Origin: Cochliopodium minus
Taxonomy: Eukaryota > Discosea > Himatismenida > Cochliopodiidae
Length of the DNA stretch: 61,805 bases
Assembly (NCBI GenBank): GCA_024220525.1
Contig: JAMYWO010000109.1
Location: forward strand, 77,077 to 138,881
Direction: 5' to 3'
Made by a program: the position numbers and the translations under genes
In this document: positions 43,662 through 54,354 of the stretch, in pieces
Numbering within the stretch: the first letter of the stretch is position 1
Layout of the letters: the number at the start of each line of letters is the position of its first letter
The notes under the pieces: model-generated
Told to the model about the DNA's origin: nothing
Databases searched by the model: none
What the model saw: only the letters and a program-made list of their open reading frames with translations

Positions 43662-45544
43662 ATGTATAGAATACCTGAAAAATTAGATATCAAATTGATA
43701 TCTGGTCATGATTTGGCTATCAAAGATATCACTGGTTCAAGTGTAAAAAATATTCCACATTATGATTAACCAACCAATATTTATATTTGGAATAAACAGG
43801 ATCCATATTGTGTTGTCACTCTTTTGAACTTTAAGAGAAAAACAAAGCCAATAAAGCAAAAGTAAGAGGAAATATAAAATTTTATTGTGAATAAAAAAAT
43901 ACAATCAGATATCGGAGCATAAAAATATCAAGAAGTTGATAATCTTATTATGAAGTTGAATAAATGATGGAATCACATTAGTTTGCACTATAAAAAAAAT
44001 AATTTCTTTTGCTCCGATCAAATTTCCATATAAAAATTATAACAGTATAAAAAAAAATATGTTGCTCAAATACATCTAGTATAACAAAAATTGATAAACA
44101 ATTGATTTTTCAAATTATATACTTTCAAAATAGTTTGAATCCAGTATGGAATCAACCATTCCAAGAGTTAGGAATCAAAAAAGAAGATCTATTCAACAAC
44201 AAAGAAGCATTGGTGATAGATGTGTGGGATTATGACTATCTCTCACCCAACGATGACTTCATGGGAAGAGCAATCCTCTCAGGGGAAGATATTGCCTCCT
44301 GCAACACCGAGCGGGAATTTATTCTCAAACTCTACCCAAGAAACAGTCATGATGAAGGCATCAAGGGAGATATCAAAGTGTCTGTATGTTATGAAGACCT
44401 CAACTTTTTGGAGGAATCTACATACAACGATCTTCTCGTCAAATCAAGATACGAAAAGACTGCATTCAACAAAGTATGTGATGCTTTCATGGTAAAAAAG
44501 AATTTCAAATAACTTTAAACATTTATGTTTATTTTTTCCTTTAATTTTTTGTGACATTTCTTTTTTAGAGAACAAAAACCAAAGATAATAAACTAAATTT
44601 CAGAGAATTCTTTAAAAAGCTGGATCATTGGGTGATGCTTGATAAAGCGGATCTATTTTCTCTTTGGGGGTTTGACATGAAGAACTGCTTTTACAAAGAA
44701 AAATTGTTCGTATCAGAATTAGGAGAACATCAGTTCTTTTCTTTCTTGGAAGAATTGAATTATTTTCCAAACAGGTAAATTTTAAAAAAAAAAGATTCAT
44801 TATTGAATAATTTTTTTAAAATTTTTTTTTTGAAGATCACTTGAAGATGTTATTGATTTTTTGGCTTCACTTTCTGACAGCAAGAAAAGAAATGAACTAT
44901 TTTTGGATATGGTTTATTACAGGAAGGAGAAAATAGAAATATTTCACTTCAAATTTTTCTTGGATTATCCTTTCTATCATTTGATAAAAGACATTAAACC
45001 AACAGAAGATGGATACGTAAACCATTTTACCTCTTTTCAAATTTTTAGTTTAATTTTTAATTTTTTTTAATTTTAAATTTTTAATTTTTAATTTTTTTCA
45101 AAAAAGATTTTCGAAAATAGAGTTAAATTAACAAAAGAAGAGTTCACAAGTGTTGAAGAAAGATTCAGAACAGATTTTAGATATGAATATCTCAACACTA
45201 TCGAAGAAGTACTTGACAGACCAATTGATAGTCTCACTCGAAACGAATACCAAGAGTTTCTTCAAGATGAGCCAAGGTTAAAATTGATCAACACCAAACT
45301 TCAAAGAGTGTTTGACTTTTCAAAACACAGAGAAGTGCTCAAAAAGAGAATTTCTGAGATTGAAAAAAAGTTGAAACCTCTTGAGAAAATAGAACCTGAT
45401 CCTTTCTTTTCGGGCAACGAGGTCAGTTTGGAACAACAAACTACTTGTACTCGTAGGAGAGTCAATCTTTATGTTGGTAATCGATATGGCATGTTTATCA
45501 ACACTGGAGGGATGTACATTGGAAACAACCATCGTTTTAATTGA
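43662..45544 (+). CDS. C2-domain protein, paralogue B (tandem duplicate)
   Basis: There are six exons: 43662-43742, 43800-43861, 44134-44491, 44569-44774, 44836-45016 and 45107-45544 (TGA). Exon order and phases match paralogue A. The C2 half has diverged (DPYCVVTLLNFKRKTKPIKQ, LVIDVWDYDYLSPNDDFMGR), but from inside the third intron through exon 5 the DNA is essentially identical to paralogue A, intron included. The last exon has scattered differences and a different C-terminus (YIGNNHRFN against YVGGYRN). Intron 2 is longer here (43862-44133). Confidence 0.8.
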
Positions 45545-45835
45545 ACAGATGTTTGAATAAAAATTAATATTATATATTTCTTTTTTTTTTAATCCCTTGA
45601 ATGATTTTGATTCATTTAAAAATTAAATCAAGTATATTTATTTTTTCTTTAAAAGATTTGTAAAGAAAAAACAATTAAAAAAATTTAAAAAGATGATAAA
45701 AACAATGTTTGATTCTCACGAAAATGAATCTAAAAACATACAAGCATATACCTGATTAAATTTTGTTTTTTTTTTTTTTAAATAAATTAATTTTTTTTTT
45801 TAATCCTTCCTCTTTGAACATTCATAGGAAATAAA

Positions 45836-47317
45836 TTATTTTTTCTTTAACTTTGAAATGAAATTGTCCAGACTGAACTCTTCATACTGATCCTTGTCAT
45901 CCCACAACTCAGTAAGACCCTTCATACCAGGAGTAGGAACGCCAATATCAACGCCACTAACAGATCCATCATCTAATTCAAAAAAAAAAATTTAATTAAA
46001 AATAAAAAAAAATAAGAAAAATAAAAAAAATTAAAATTATTTTATTTTTACTGTCCTCATTTTCGTTGACTTTGTTTTCAATAATTTCGTTTTTAGTGGA
46101 ACACTCGAATAGGTCCAAGAGACGAGAGGTATCCATGCTGGCGAGACTGGAGTTCTCTTCGTTGATGACAGCGTTGGTGGTTTTGGTTTTGAATTGTTGG
46201 AGACTCATGATCTTCTCTTCCAAAGTGCCTTGTGTAATTAATCTGTAAACATTGACAACTAAAATAAAACATAAAAAAATAAAAAATAAAAATAGAAAAA
46301 TAAAAATAATATTAGTTTAAAATTAAAAATAAGATTACCTTTTGTTTGTCCTAATCTGTGAGCTCTGTCCATAGCTAATTAATTAATTGAAAAAAAAAAT
46401 ATTAAAATTCAAATTAAAAAAAATAAAAAATAAGAATATTATTCAAAAAAAAAATAATTATTAAATAATAAAAAATAATTAAAATTTAATTTAAATAAAA
46501 TTTTTTAAATACCCTGCAGATCTTTCGTTGGATTCCAATCGTGCTCTACAAAAATGACAGTATCTGCTCCTGTCAAAGTAAGACCAAGACCTCCTATTTG
46601 GGTGGTGAGAAGTAACAAATCTATGGTGGGGTCTGAGTTGAACAAATTAGCTACGTTGAATCTTTCTTTTGGAGACTGTTTGGAGTTCATTACTGAAAAA
46701 AAATCAAAAATAAAATCAAAAAAAATAAAAACAAAAAAATTAAAAATGGAATAAAAAATAATAACAATAAAATAAGAAAATAATAAAATAATAAAATAAT
46801 AAAAAATAATAATAAAAAATAATAAATAATAATAAAAAATAATAAAGAATAATAAAGAATAATAAAAAATAATTAAAAAAAATAATAAAAAAAAGAATAA
46901 AAAAAAGAATAAAAAAAATAATAAAAATGAAAACTTTAAACCTAAATAAGTAACATTGGGCATTTTTCTTTTCAAAAGTTGCTCCTCAACAATTTGCATG
47001 GTGTCATTCATTTGAAAGAAAACGAGGGCACGATGTTTGGCGAAAGTTTGAGTGTTTTCCACCTCAGAGGTGTCTATGGAGTTGGAGAGGCTCAATTTAT
47101 TGGTGGATAAAGAAGGATTTGTATTGTTATTGTTATTGTTATTATTATTATTAGTGTTCGTATTGTTCGGTATTCCTTTTATAAAAATAATATTAAAAAA
47201 TAAAAGATAAAAAATTATTTGATAAAAATCAAAAATATAAAAAAAAATAAAAATAAAAATAAAAATAAAAAATAAAAAATAAAAAATAAAAAATAAAAAA
47301 TAAAAAATAAAAAATAA
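45836..47317 (-). CDS. MOT1: MOT1/BTAF1, C-terminal ATPase lobe (3' part of split gene)
   Basis: Five exons run from about 47175 to TAA 45836-45838. The first is preceded by an intron made of AAAAAAT repeats that ends at the N. Content is an Asn-rich insert, [20 protein letters not shown], then [20 protein letters not shown] and [20 protein letters not shown], followed by [20 protein letters not shown], then [20 protein letters not shown] and [19 protein letters not shown], and an acidic ending with [20 protein letters not shown]. These residues are diagnostic for MOT1 and continue the fragment at 7661-12709. Only a short connecting stretch is missing. The RLDGS-like motif after VTYL is replaced by [11 protein letters not shown]. 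It is on the same strand as its 5' part but about 35 kb to the wrong side. Confidence 0.93.
47220..47317. repeat. (AAAAAAT)n intron repeat at right end of block 4
   Basis: About ten seven-base units followed by the N at 47318. It lies in the MOT1 intron between the gap and the exon starting near 47175. Confidence 0.85.
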
Positions 47318-47318
47318 N

Positions 47319-48040
47319 CAATCAATTGTATCTTGTGCTTGCAGAATGCTCACTCATTCTTCCTTTGTTGAGATTTCATTTAAATAGCTGTAATCATCTC
47401 CAGAATTACATCAAGAGTTCCAAGCCCCTCACTTCCAACCCGAGCAGCTTGCAGAATATGAATATCTAACTTTTTATAAAACTTTATTGGCTTGTATTTA
47501 ATTGAACTCATTAATAGAAATTATATAAATTTAATTTAAAATTTTATAAAATTATAAATATTATATTTTTTATAAATTTACCCAGTGCATTCTTACATCC
47601 CCAATCACGATAATTTAAAAATATAAATTTAAATTATATATCAAACCAATGTTTTTTTACATTTTTTATAAATTTTTTATACAAATTGACATATTTTTCT
47701 ATTTGAAATAAAATTACCAATAAAAAGAACACAATTATGATAGAATTTTACCCACAAATTCAATCTAATTTTCTCTCCCCTAAATTATTTTAATTAAATT
47801 TTTTAAATGAAAAATTTGATAATTTAAAAACAAAACCAATATTTTTTCATTTATATATTTTTTATACATTTTTTTTAAATTTTAAATGAATAGAAATATA
47901 AAAGAAATATTTACAAATAAGAGAGAATGAACCAATTATTTTTTAATCAAGCTATAATTTGATCTTCTTTTTTGTATTTTGATCATATCTTGTACCTACT
48001 GTTCAGACTTTTAAAAATAAAAAATAATTGAAAATTTTCA
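47319..48040. other. Start of block 5: no intact gene
   Basis: The first 150 bases are markedly less AT-rich than their surroundings and hold a minus-strand frame containing ILQAARVGSEGLGTLDVILE, which I cannot identify and which does not continue MOT1. The remainder is AT-rich with no supported gene. Confidence 0.4.
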
Positions 48041-49190
48041 TTGTTCAAATTTTTCGGGCCTACAACCACAAACAAAAGCTCTCTCACATTTTCTAAATCA
48101 TGTAGATAAAACATTTTCTCTTTTCATGCAAGATTCATTCTAAATATCTTACCAATCTACAATAAAGAAAGAAAGTGCAAACTTTGCTCGGAGAAAATCA
48201 ACAATGGATGGCACATTATGTTAGATTTTAAAGCAGCAGAAAGAATTTAATTGGACACACTAAAATAATTAGGAAATGAAGAGAGAAAAGTTAAACAAAA
48301 AATTCTTGACAGGAAAAATTTAACACAAAGCGGATTAGCAAACCCTGTTACCCATAATAGTGGTTGGACTTTAAACTTGGAAATCGGGAAATTTTATAAC
48401 GCAGTCTCTCACAAAAAGATAATCCCTACTCAAACTCTTAGAAAGGCTCTTCGTTTCTTATATCAATTCAGAAAGTTAAATTTTTGGAGAAAATCACAAA
48501 TGAAAAACTACGAGTACTAAATGAAACACTGCGTTTTAGGAGCTCTGATTTAGATATTTGAAAGAACTCAAAAACCAAAAATCCAGATATCAGAGCATGT
48601 TATTGAAAATGTCCTGTAAGGAATAGGATGAAAGCAGTTAAAAGCTGCAAAACAAACCCACAGTTTTTTAATTTTGTTTCCAAAAAGAGAGAATATTTAA
48701 TGAAACAATTTTTTTCAATGGAAAAAAAAAAAGAAAAGAAAAGAATTCCACTTCTTGGTTTTGGAACTTATGAATGGTCTCATTTCGTACAAAGAACTCA
48801 AAAGTAATTTATTTGCAGAAAGCTCTTGAAGTAGGTGTCATTCGATTTGCCGACACAAGTGAGGGAAAGTAGGAACAACTGCTATTGGGATATTCATGTT
48901 TTGAACTCGGAATGTATACAAAGACGGAAGATCGAAGCTGCAAGAAATACCCACTTCTATCTCCCCATGTTCTGTGTTATCCACATGGTACTTACTCACT
49001 ACTTCTTTGAAGCATCCCGCAAGAGTGGACTAACAAATCCCATAAAATCATCTTTGCCGATGATGTCATGGTAGCATATTAAAATACTGATAGAGTGGCC
49101 TAGGGTTACATCCGTTACTTTCACTTGAAAAATACCATTCAATTGCTTGGAAGATAATAGAATATTTTTTTTAATCAAATCTAATGTATT
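48041..49190 (+). pseudogene. Relic coding sequence, possibly retroelement or reductase remnants
   Basis: Protein-like frames run through several TAA/TAG codons. From about 48050 to 48612 one frame reads on through five or six of them and contains FHARFILNILPIYNKERKCK, LCSEKINNGWHIM, LTQSGLANPVTHNSGWTLNL and KIIPTQTLRKALRFL. The CxxC...H pattern resembles the C-terminal zinc segment of non-LTR reverse transcriptases. Near 48750-48860 RIPLLGFGTYEW and KALEVGVIRFADTSEG resemble an aldo-keto reductase front. Near 49050 KIIFADDVMVA resembles a reverse-transcriptase FxDD box. All three identifications are weak and from pattern memory. No intact frame, start or terminal repeat is visible. Sequence composition is richer in G and C than the neighbouring spacers. 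Confidence 0.4.
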
Positions 49191-49244
49191 TTTTCAGGAC
49201 ATTTATTGAAAAAAAAAAAAAAAAAATTGAGAAAAGATTTCCAA

Positions 49245-50254
49245 TGAAAAAAGAATGTACTGTATGTCAAAAAACTCCCTCAAAATTGTGCTCGAATTGT
49301 AAATCAGTAAGATATTGCTCAAGGTAACATTATTCCAAAATTACATTTGTTTAATGTCGAATATGATGTATGTATATTTTGTTTTATCTGATCAGATTAG
49401 TTAATAACTTTTCAATTCAGTCCATCAAAACAAATGAATCCCTTTTTAATAAAATGAGACTAATTTTTGAATAATTCATAAATATAAGAGAATGCCAAGT
49501 CAAAGATTGGTAAGTTTACAAATCAATTGATAATTCGATCGTCATTATTTACTCATATTCGATAATATATCAAATATATTGTATTTATAAAGGAGCTCAC
49601 ATAAAACAATTTGCAAAAACAAACAACAGATAGTGAAATACGAATCAAATGATGAACTGATTGAGGTAAATACATACAAATATTAAATAAAAAACAATTG
49701 TGAACTGAAATTTAAATTTTTAGCTGAATGAAGAAATAGAATATGATGAAGAAATAGATATGAATGATGAAGATCTCTATCAATTGGCATTAAATCATCA
49801 AAATGGACTGAATGGGAAAAAAATCGATATGTTAAAGTCAATACGCATCTATAAAAAGCTTTCAAAGAAAGGGAATCAACTTGCTTATAAAAACTTGGGA
49901 ACCATTTATTATTATGAAAAGGGAGGCATCAAAAAGGATGTTAAAAAAGCGTAAATCATTGAAAAAAAATTATTTTAAAATTAATAAAATATTCTTAACT
50001 TTGAATCCAATAAAAACTAAATAAGATTCATTAATTAATCTAAAAAAAAACCAATTTATTATTCAATTAATAAATAAATAATGAATAAAACAAATTTAAA
50101 TAAATAAACTGAAAAATTGTTTTTTGCCAAAGTTCGTTCACTAACCCATTTTTTCACAAACAGAATAAAATATTTGGAGAAAAGTGTTAATTTGGGTAAC
50201 ATTGGCGCTTCCTTGGACCTCAACTTTATTAAAAAGAAAGAAGGCATCAAATAA
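49245..50254 (+). CDS. MYND zinc-finger protein with Sel1-like repeats
   Basis: There are five exons: 49245-49323, 49489-49509, 49593-49664, 49724-49950 and 50164-50254 (TAA), about 163 residues. The N-terminus is a complete MYND finger: CTVCQKTPSKLCSNCKSVRY then CS, RECQVKDW, SSHKTIC. Two short Sel1/TPR-like helical repeats follow, one with AYKNLGTIYYYEKGGIKKDV and one with AIKYLEKSVNLGNIGASLDL. Exon 2 is only 21 bases and encodes the central MYND turn. MYND fingers bind proline-rich peptides and Sel1 repeats act as scaffolds, so this is probably a small adaptor. It lacks a SET domain. Confidence 0.82.
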
Positions 50255-50355
50255 TGTTTATCCCATATTCTTCCTCCAAGAATTGTTAAATAAAAAAAAA
50301 ACCATCAATCTGAAAAGATTTTTCTATTAAAAATTAAAAAATAAAAAATAAAAAA

Positions 50356-51282
50356 ATGAATTTTGATATTTATGTTGAAAATGCAAAAAATATATTGAAG
50401 GATAGAAAAATTGATGCAACAATTGTATTCTGTAGAGCATTTGGCAGCCATGGAAACAACCTTCAAAGAGAGAATTCGTAATAAAAATTATATTATAAAT
50501 TTTAATTTTTTTTTTTTGAGTTTATATTGGATTAAGGGATATAGATATATTCGTCATATATGCAGTTAATCCAAAATTATTATGGGTATATATTTAATCA
50601 ATCTCAATAAACTCTAAACTTTTTTGTTTTATATTATAAACAGGGATTGGAATTTCCTGTTCTTAATTTCAGCAAGACAGAGAATAATAGCGATTATTCA
50701 TTTTTAGAGCTAAAAAGTTTTTGCAATTCATTATTAAAAGGACATCCAGTAATAAAAATTAATTTCGAATTCTAATTGTTAATCAAATTATTAAAGACTT
50801 GTTTAGAATGTCTATTTTCGAAAAACCTATGTTGGTATGAAGAAAACAAATATTGGAAAGAGCTCACAGAAAAAGCCGACTTGTTTATGACCGAAAAAGC
50901 GATCAAACAGTATATATCTTTCTCCAAAACGCAGCTGATACAAGTGACCGAGAAAAAAAACAAAAAGAAAATATATCACGTCTTCAGGTTGATGTCAGAA
51001 GCAAAAAGAATAAGTAAGGGGAAGAAAATAAAAGTTTTTTATGTAAAAGAAAGTAAAAAGTATGAAAAAATTATGTCTATACGTAACTCTTCTTGTGATT
51101 TGGAATTTCAAAGTGTGGATTTTCAAGTGATTGTGCAGAATGCTAATTCCCTCTTTCAGGAAATTGATTCTTTTAAGCCTTGGAAGCCTTTGAGTACCTT
51201 GAACTCTTTGAAAAAGACAGAAGTTTGGTTGAATGATTGGATCATTTCTTTCAGAGATCATATACATTCTCAAAAAAATTGA
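50356..51282 (+). CDS. Predicted nucleotidyltransferase (RlaP/YcgL-like)
   Basis: There are four exons: 50356-50477, 50537-50585, 50644-50748 and 50797-51282 (TGA), about 253 residues. The polymerase-beta-type site is FGSHGNNLQRENSDIDIFVI: a GSxG turn followed by DxD metal ligands. FLELKSFCNSLLKGHPTCLE and ECLFSKNLCW match the EL..F...LL.G.P...E.LF motif that I associate with the bacterial and phage RlaP/YcgL nucleotidyltransferase family. The rest is Lys-rich. Family members are thought to transfer nucleotides to RNA or protein targets, but no substrate is established. Eukaryotic copies exist patchily, so transfer from bacteria is possible. Confidence 0.7.
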
Positions 51283-51552
51283 TCATGAGCATCATTGTCT
51301 TTGGTTTTAATCATAAAGAGATCAATGTCATAATAAAATAGAAATATTATATTTTGAATAAATTAATAAAAAATTTAATTACTCAAACGTTAAAGTTTCT
51401 CAAATTTATTGGTTGGAAAAATGGATGGAGTCAAACTGGATAATTGAAGAATCAAATTATAAAATCTTTAGATCTTAGATCTTATTACTGAATTTCTATT
51501 TTTTTTTTGTGATCCTCCTTTAATATTAAAAATTTAAATAATAAAAAAAAAA

Positions 51553-53198
51553 ATGGAAGATAAAAATCTCAAATTCATTGGCAATACAAAGATATACATG
51601 TTAGCGTAATTCTCAATAAACAACATATACTTTCTCCTTTTTGAAATTTTTATATTTTTATTTTATTTATAGGGGTGCATTCTCTGGTGTTGCAGAAGTG
51701 ATAGCATCAATGCCTATGGACACCATAAAAACAAATCTGCAAGGTATATAATCAATATATCCATCCATTTTTTGATTTATAATTTAATAAAATCACAGTG
51801 GTAAAAAAAAAAATTTAAGATTTAACAATCAATTCTTGATAATACTGATTTTCATCCATACTATCAAACAAGAAACATGAGATTAAAGGATCATTCCAAG
51901 CTATGAAATATATTTACAGAACAACCGGACCATTGGGTAAGTTAGTAAAGAAAAAAAAGTAATTGATACTAATGTTTGATAAATCGTTTCCAGGATTTTA
52001 TTATGGATTCACTCCGTAAAAAAAAAAAAAAATTTTTAAATGGATGTTTTCAATATAAAAAAAATTTCGAAAATAAAAGATTATGTGTAAAAAATTTTTG
52101 AAAATTAAAAATTAAATATTTGTAATTACTTGCATTATTTTTAAAAAAAAAGGTACAAACTTCTGCAAAAGCTGCAATTAGATTCACCTCTTTTAACCAG
52201 TTTCACAAAATGTTCAGTTCATTTGACCCTCAACAAAAAAACAAAAATTTAATAAACATGTTTTCAGGATTTCTATCTGGTACTGCAGAAGGTAAAAAAA
52301 AATTTATTAAAAAATGTTAAAATTTTAAATTTTAAAAAATAGCTTTATTATGGACGACCCCCACTGAAAGATTAAAAGTTTTAAGACAAGTATAAAAATT
52401 CCAAAAAAAAAATCATATTTTAAAATCTTTTTTTCGAAAAATAGTTACAAGCAACATCTCTTGATAAAAAATATCCAAGTTCTTCGTTGCGGTCCATGAC
52501 TTATCTAATCAAAGAGTTTGGTTTTTTTAAAGGTTTTTTCATTAGACCTCTTTTGTTTCTTCTATAATATTAATTGTCCAAATTTTAAAAAATTAGGACT
52601 ATTTGCTGGTGGAACATCCACAACAATGAGACAAAGGTAAACAATTATTTTTAAAATCAGAATATTTATCTTTTATTTTTTAAAACACTCAGTATTTCAG
52701 TTTCAGTCAGGTTCACCTTGTATCGTAAGAACAAATTTTCCTATTTAAATGTTTGAAATCTAAATTTATTTTAAAAAGCACAATTCAAAAATATTTTTAA
52801 TTATTATGGTGCCAACTCTCACGTTTCAAACTTTTTCGCTGGTTTCTTGGTTGGTGCTGCAAGTGCTATTGTATCAAACCCTATAGATGTTGTCAAAAGT
52901 AAAAATAATTTCTTTTTTAAATCTTGTTTCAAACAAATTTCTTTAAAGGCATACAACAATCAACCATGAAAAAAGATGAGAGCATTACATTCACCAATTG
53001 TATTATTAAAGTTTACCAAAAATTGGGATATAAGGTGAATGATTAATCATTCTTATTATTTTTAATTTATTTTTTTAAAAGGGATTTCTGAAAGGAATGG
53101 CACCAAGAGTGGCCCGAGGAAGCACAGGACAAGCTGTCACATTTTTAGTTTATGAATATTTGAGCTATTTCTTTAGTGGATTCCCAATACTTATTTGA
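51553..53198 (+). CDS. Mitochondrial carrier (SLC25) of the tricarboxylate type
   Basis: About ten small exons from ATG 51553 to TGA 53196-53198 spell a three-repeat carrier. The signature PxD/ExxK/R is present in each repeat: MPMDTIKTNLQ, TPTERLKVLRQ and NPIDVVKSIQQ. Other matches are AGAFSGVAEVIA, SAKAAIRFTSFNQFHKMFS, GLFAGGTSTTMRQSISVSVR and GFLKGMAPRVARGSTGQAVT. SAKAAIRF and GLFAGGTSTTMRQ resemble citrate/tricarboxylate carriers best, but carrier substrate is hard to assign without alignment. It would sit in the mitochondrial inner membrane with six helices. Not every internal splice site was checked. Confidence 0.87.
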
Positions 53199-53361
53199 AA
53201 ATAAATCACTTTATTAAAAATTATTTATTAAAATTGGAGATAAAGTTTTTAAATATTTAATAACATCAAAATGTGAGAAAATCACATAGAATGAATGAAT
53301 CAACAAAGATGAGGATTATATATAATAAAGTTTTAATAATTCAATATATAAATCACTTCCT

Positions 53362-54000
53362 TTAGAGAATGGATGCAGCTTTACTTGCAATTTTAGGCCA
53401 AAATTCAGCACATTCTTTTGAGATAGGTCCAGTTACGACAGATCCTTTCATTTCTCCTTTAGGATTAACAATTACTCCAGCATTATCTTTTAGAAACAAA
53501 AGATTAATAAACAAATGTAAGGATGATTAAAATCAAATTCAGGAAAAGAGATTTGAATATAATTTATATCAGGCGAAAGATGGTATAGGGTAATCGTCAA
53601 AGTGATTCCGAACTGGTTTATCATCATTTTTAAATTATATTTCTCATTTTCTTTTCTCAAAATATTTCTTTATTATTAGAATTTGATTAATTTTACCTTC
53701 AAAGTGAATGTATACACCATTTTTTCTTCTCCATGTTTTTCTTTGTCTGACAACTACAGCAGGAGTCATTTTTTTTCTTAATTCAGGTTTACCCTTTTTA
53801 ACAGTTGCCAATACCATATCACCAACACCTGCAGCTGGGAGCTTATTTAAATGACCACTAATTCCAAATACAGATACTACAAAAAGATTTTTTGCTCCAG
53901 TATTATCTGCACAATTCATGATTGCAGCTACTGGCAAACCGAGTGCAATTTTAAATTTTGCTCCTCCTGCTCCTGATGCTCCTCTTTTACCTCCAGACAT
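53362..54000 (-). CDS. RPL23: Ribosomal protein uL14 (RPL23)
   Basis: There are two exons, 54000-53697 and 53486-53362, about 142 residues. Sequence is strongly conserved: [95 protein letters not shown] and [19 protein letters not shown]. uL14 is in the large subunit beside the sarcin-ricin loop and initiation-factor site. It converges on the carrier gene, with 163 bases between stops. Confidence 0.97.
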
Positions 54001-54354
54001 TATCTTTTAAAGATATATAAGAATTTTGTTTTTACAAAGATATATTTTGGATATATAAGATATAAATTCAAAAGATTTTGAATGATAATTTAAAATTTGG
54101 ATCATATTTATTCGACATAGATTTATCATATTCTAGAAAAAAAAAAAGGTTGATAATTTTTACCCTCTAATAATTTATATATTGATTTTTTTTATTATTT
54201 TATTAATTGATATAAAATTTTAAAATAAAAAAAATTAAACATATATACAAGTAAGAACGATAAATAAAAAAAAAAAAATAATTTGAATTCAATATTTCCA
54301 AGTAAAATGAAAAAAAAGAGAATGATAATAATAAAAATTTTTAATAAAGATAAA
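54001..54354. other. AT-rich spacer
   Basis: Lies between the uL14 start and the Oxa1 stop, both on the minus strand. It must contain the uL14 promoter, but no element is recognisable. Confidence 0.45.

Noticed and set aside
48140-48480. Decayed MBF1/HTH gene (LTQ..LA...GK pattern)
   Set aside because: Several residues fit, but spacing is wrong and the upstream zinc-segment-like frame is continuous with it, so one other protein explains the stretch better.
48760-48880. Firm call of an aldo-keto reductase pseudogene
   Set aside because: LGFGTYEW and ALEVGVIRFADTSEG are suggestive, but lie in different frames with no downstream catalytic motifs. Kept only as a possibility in the relic entry.
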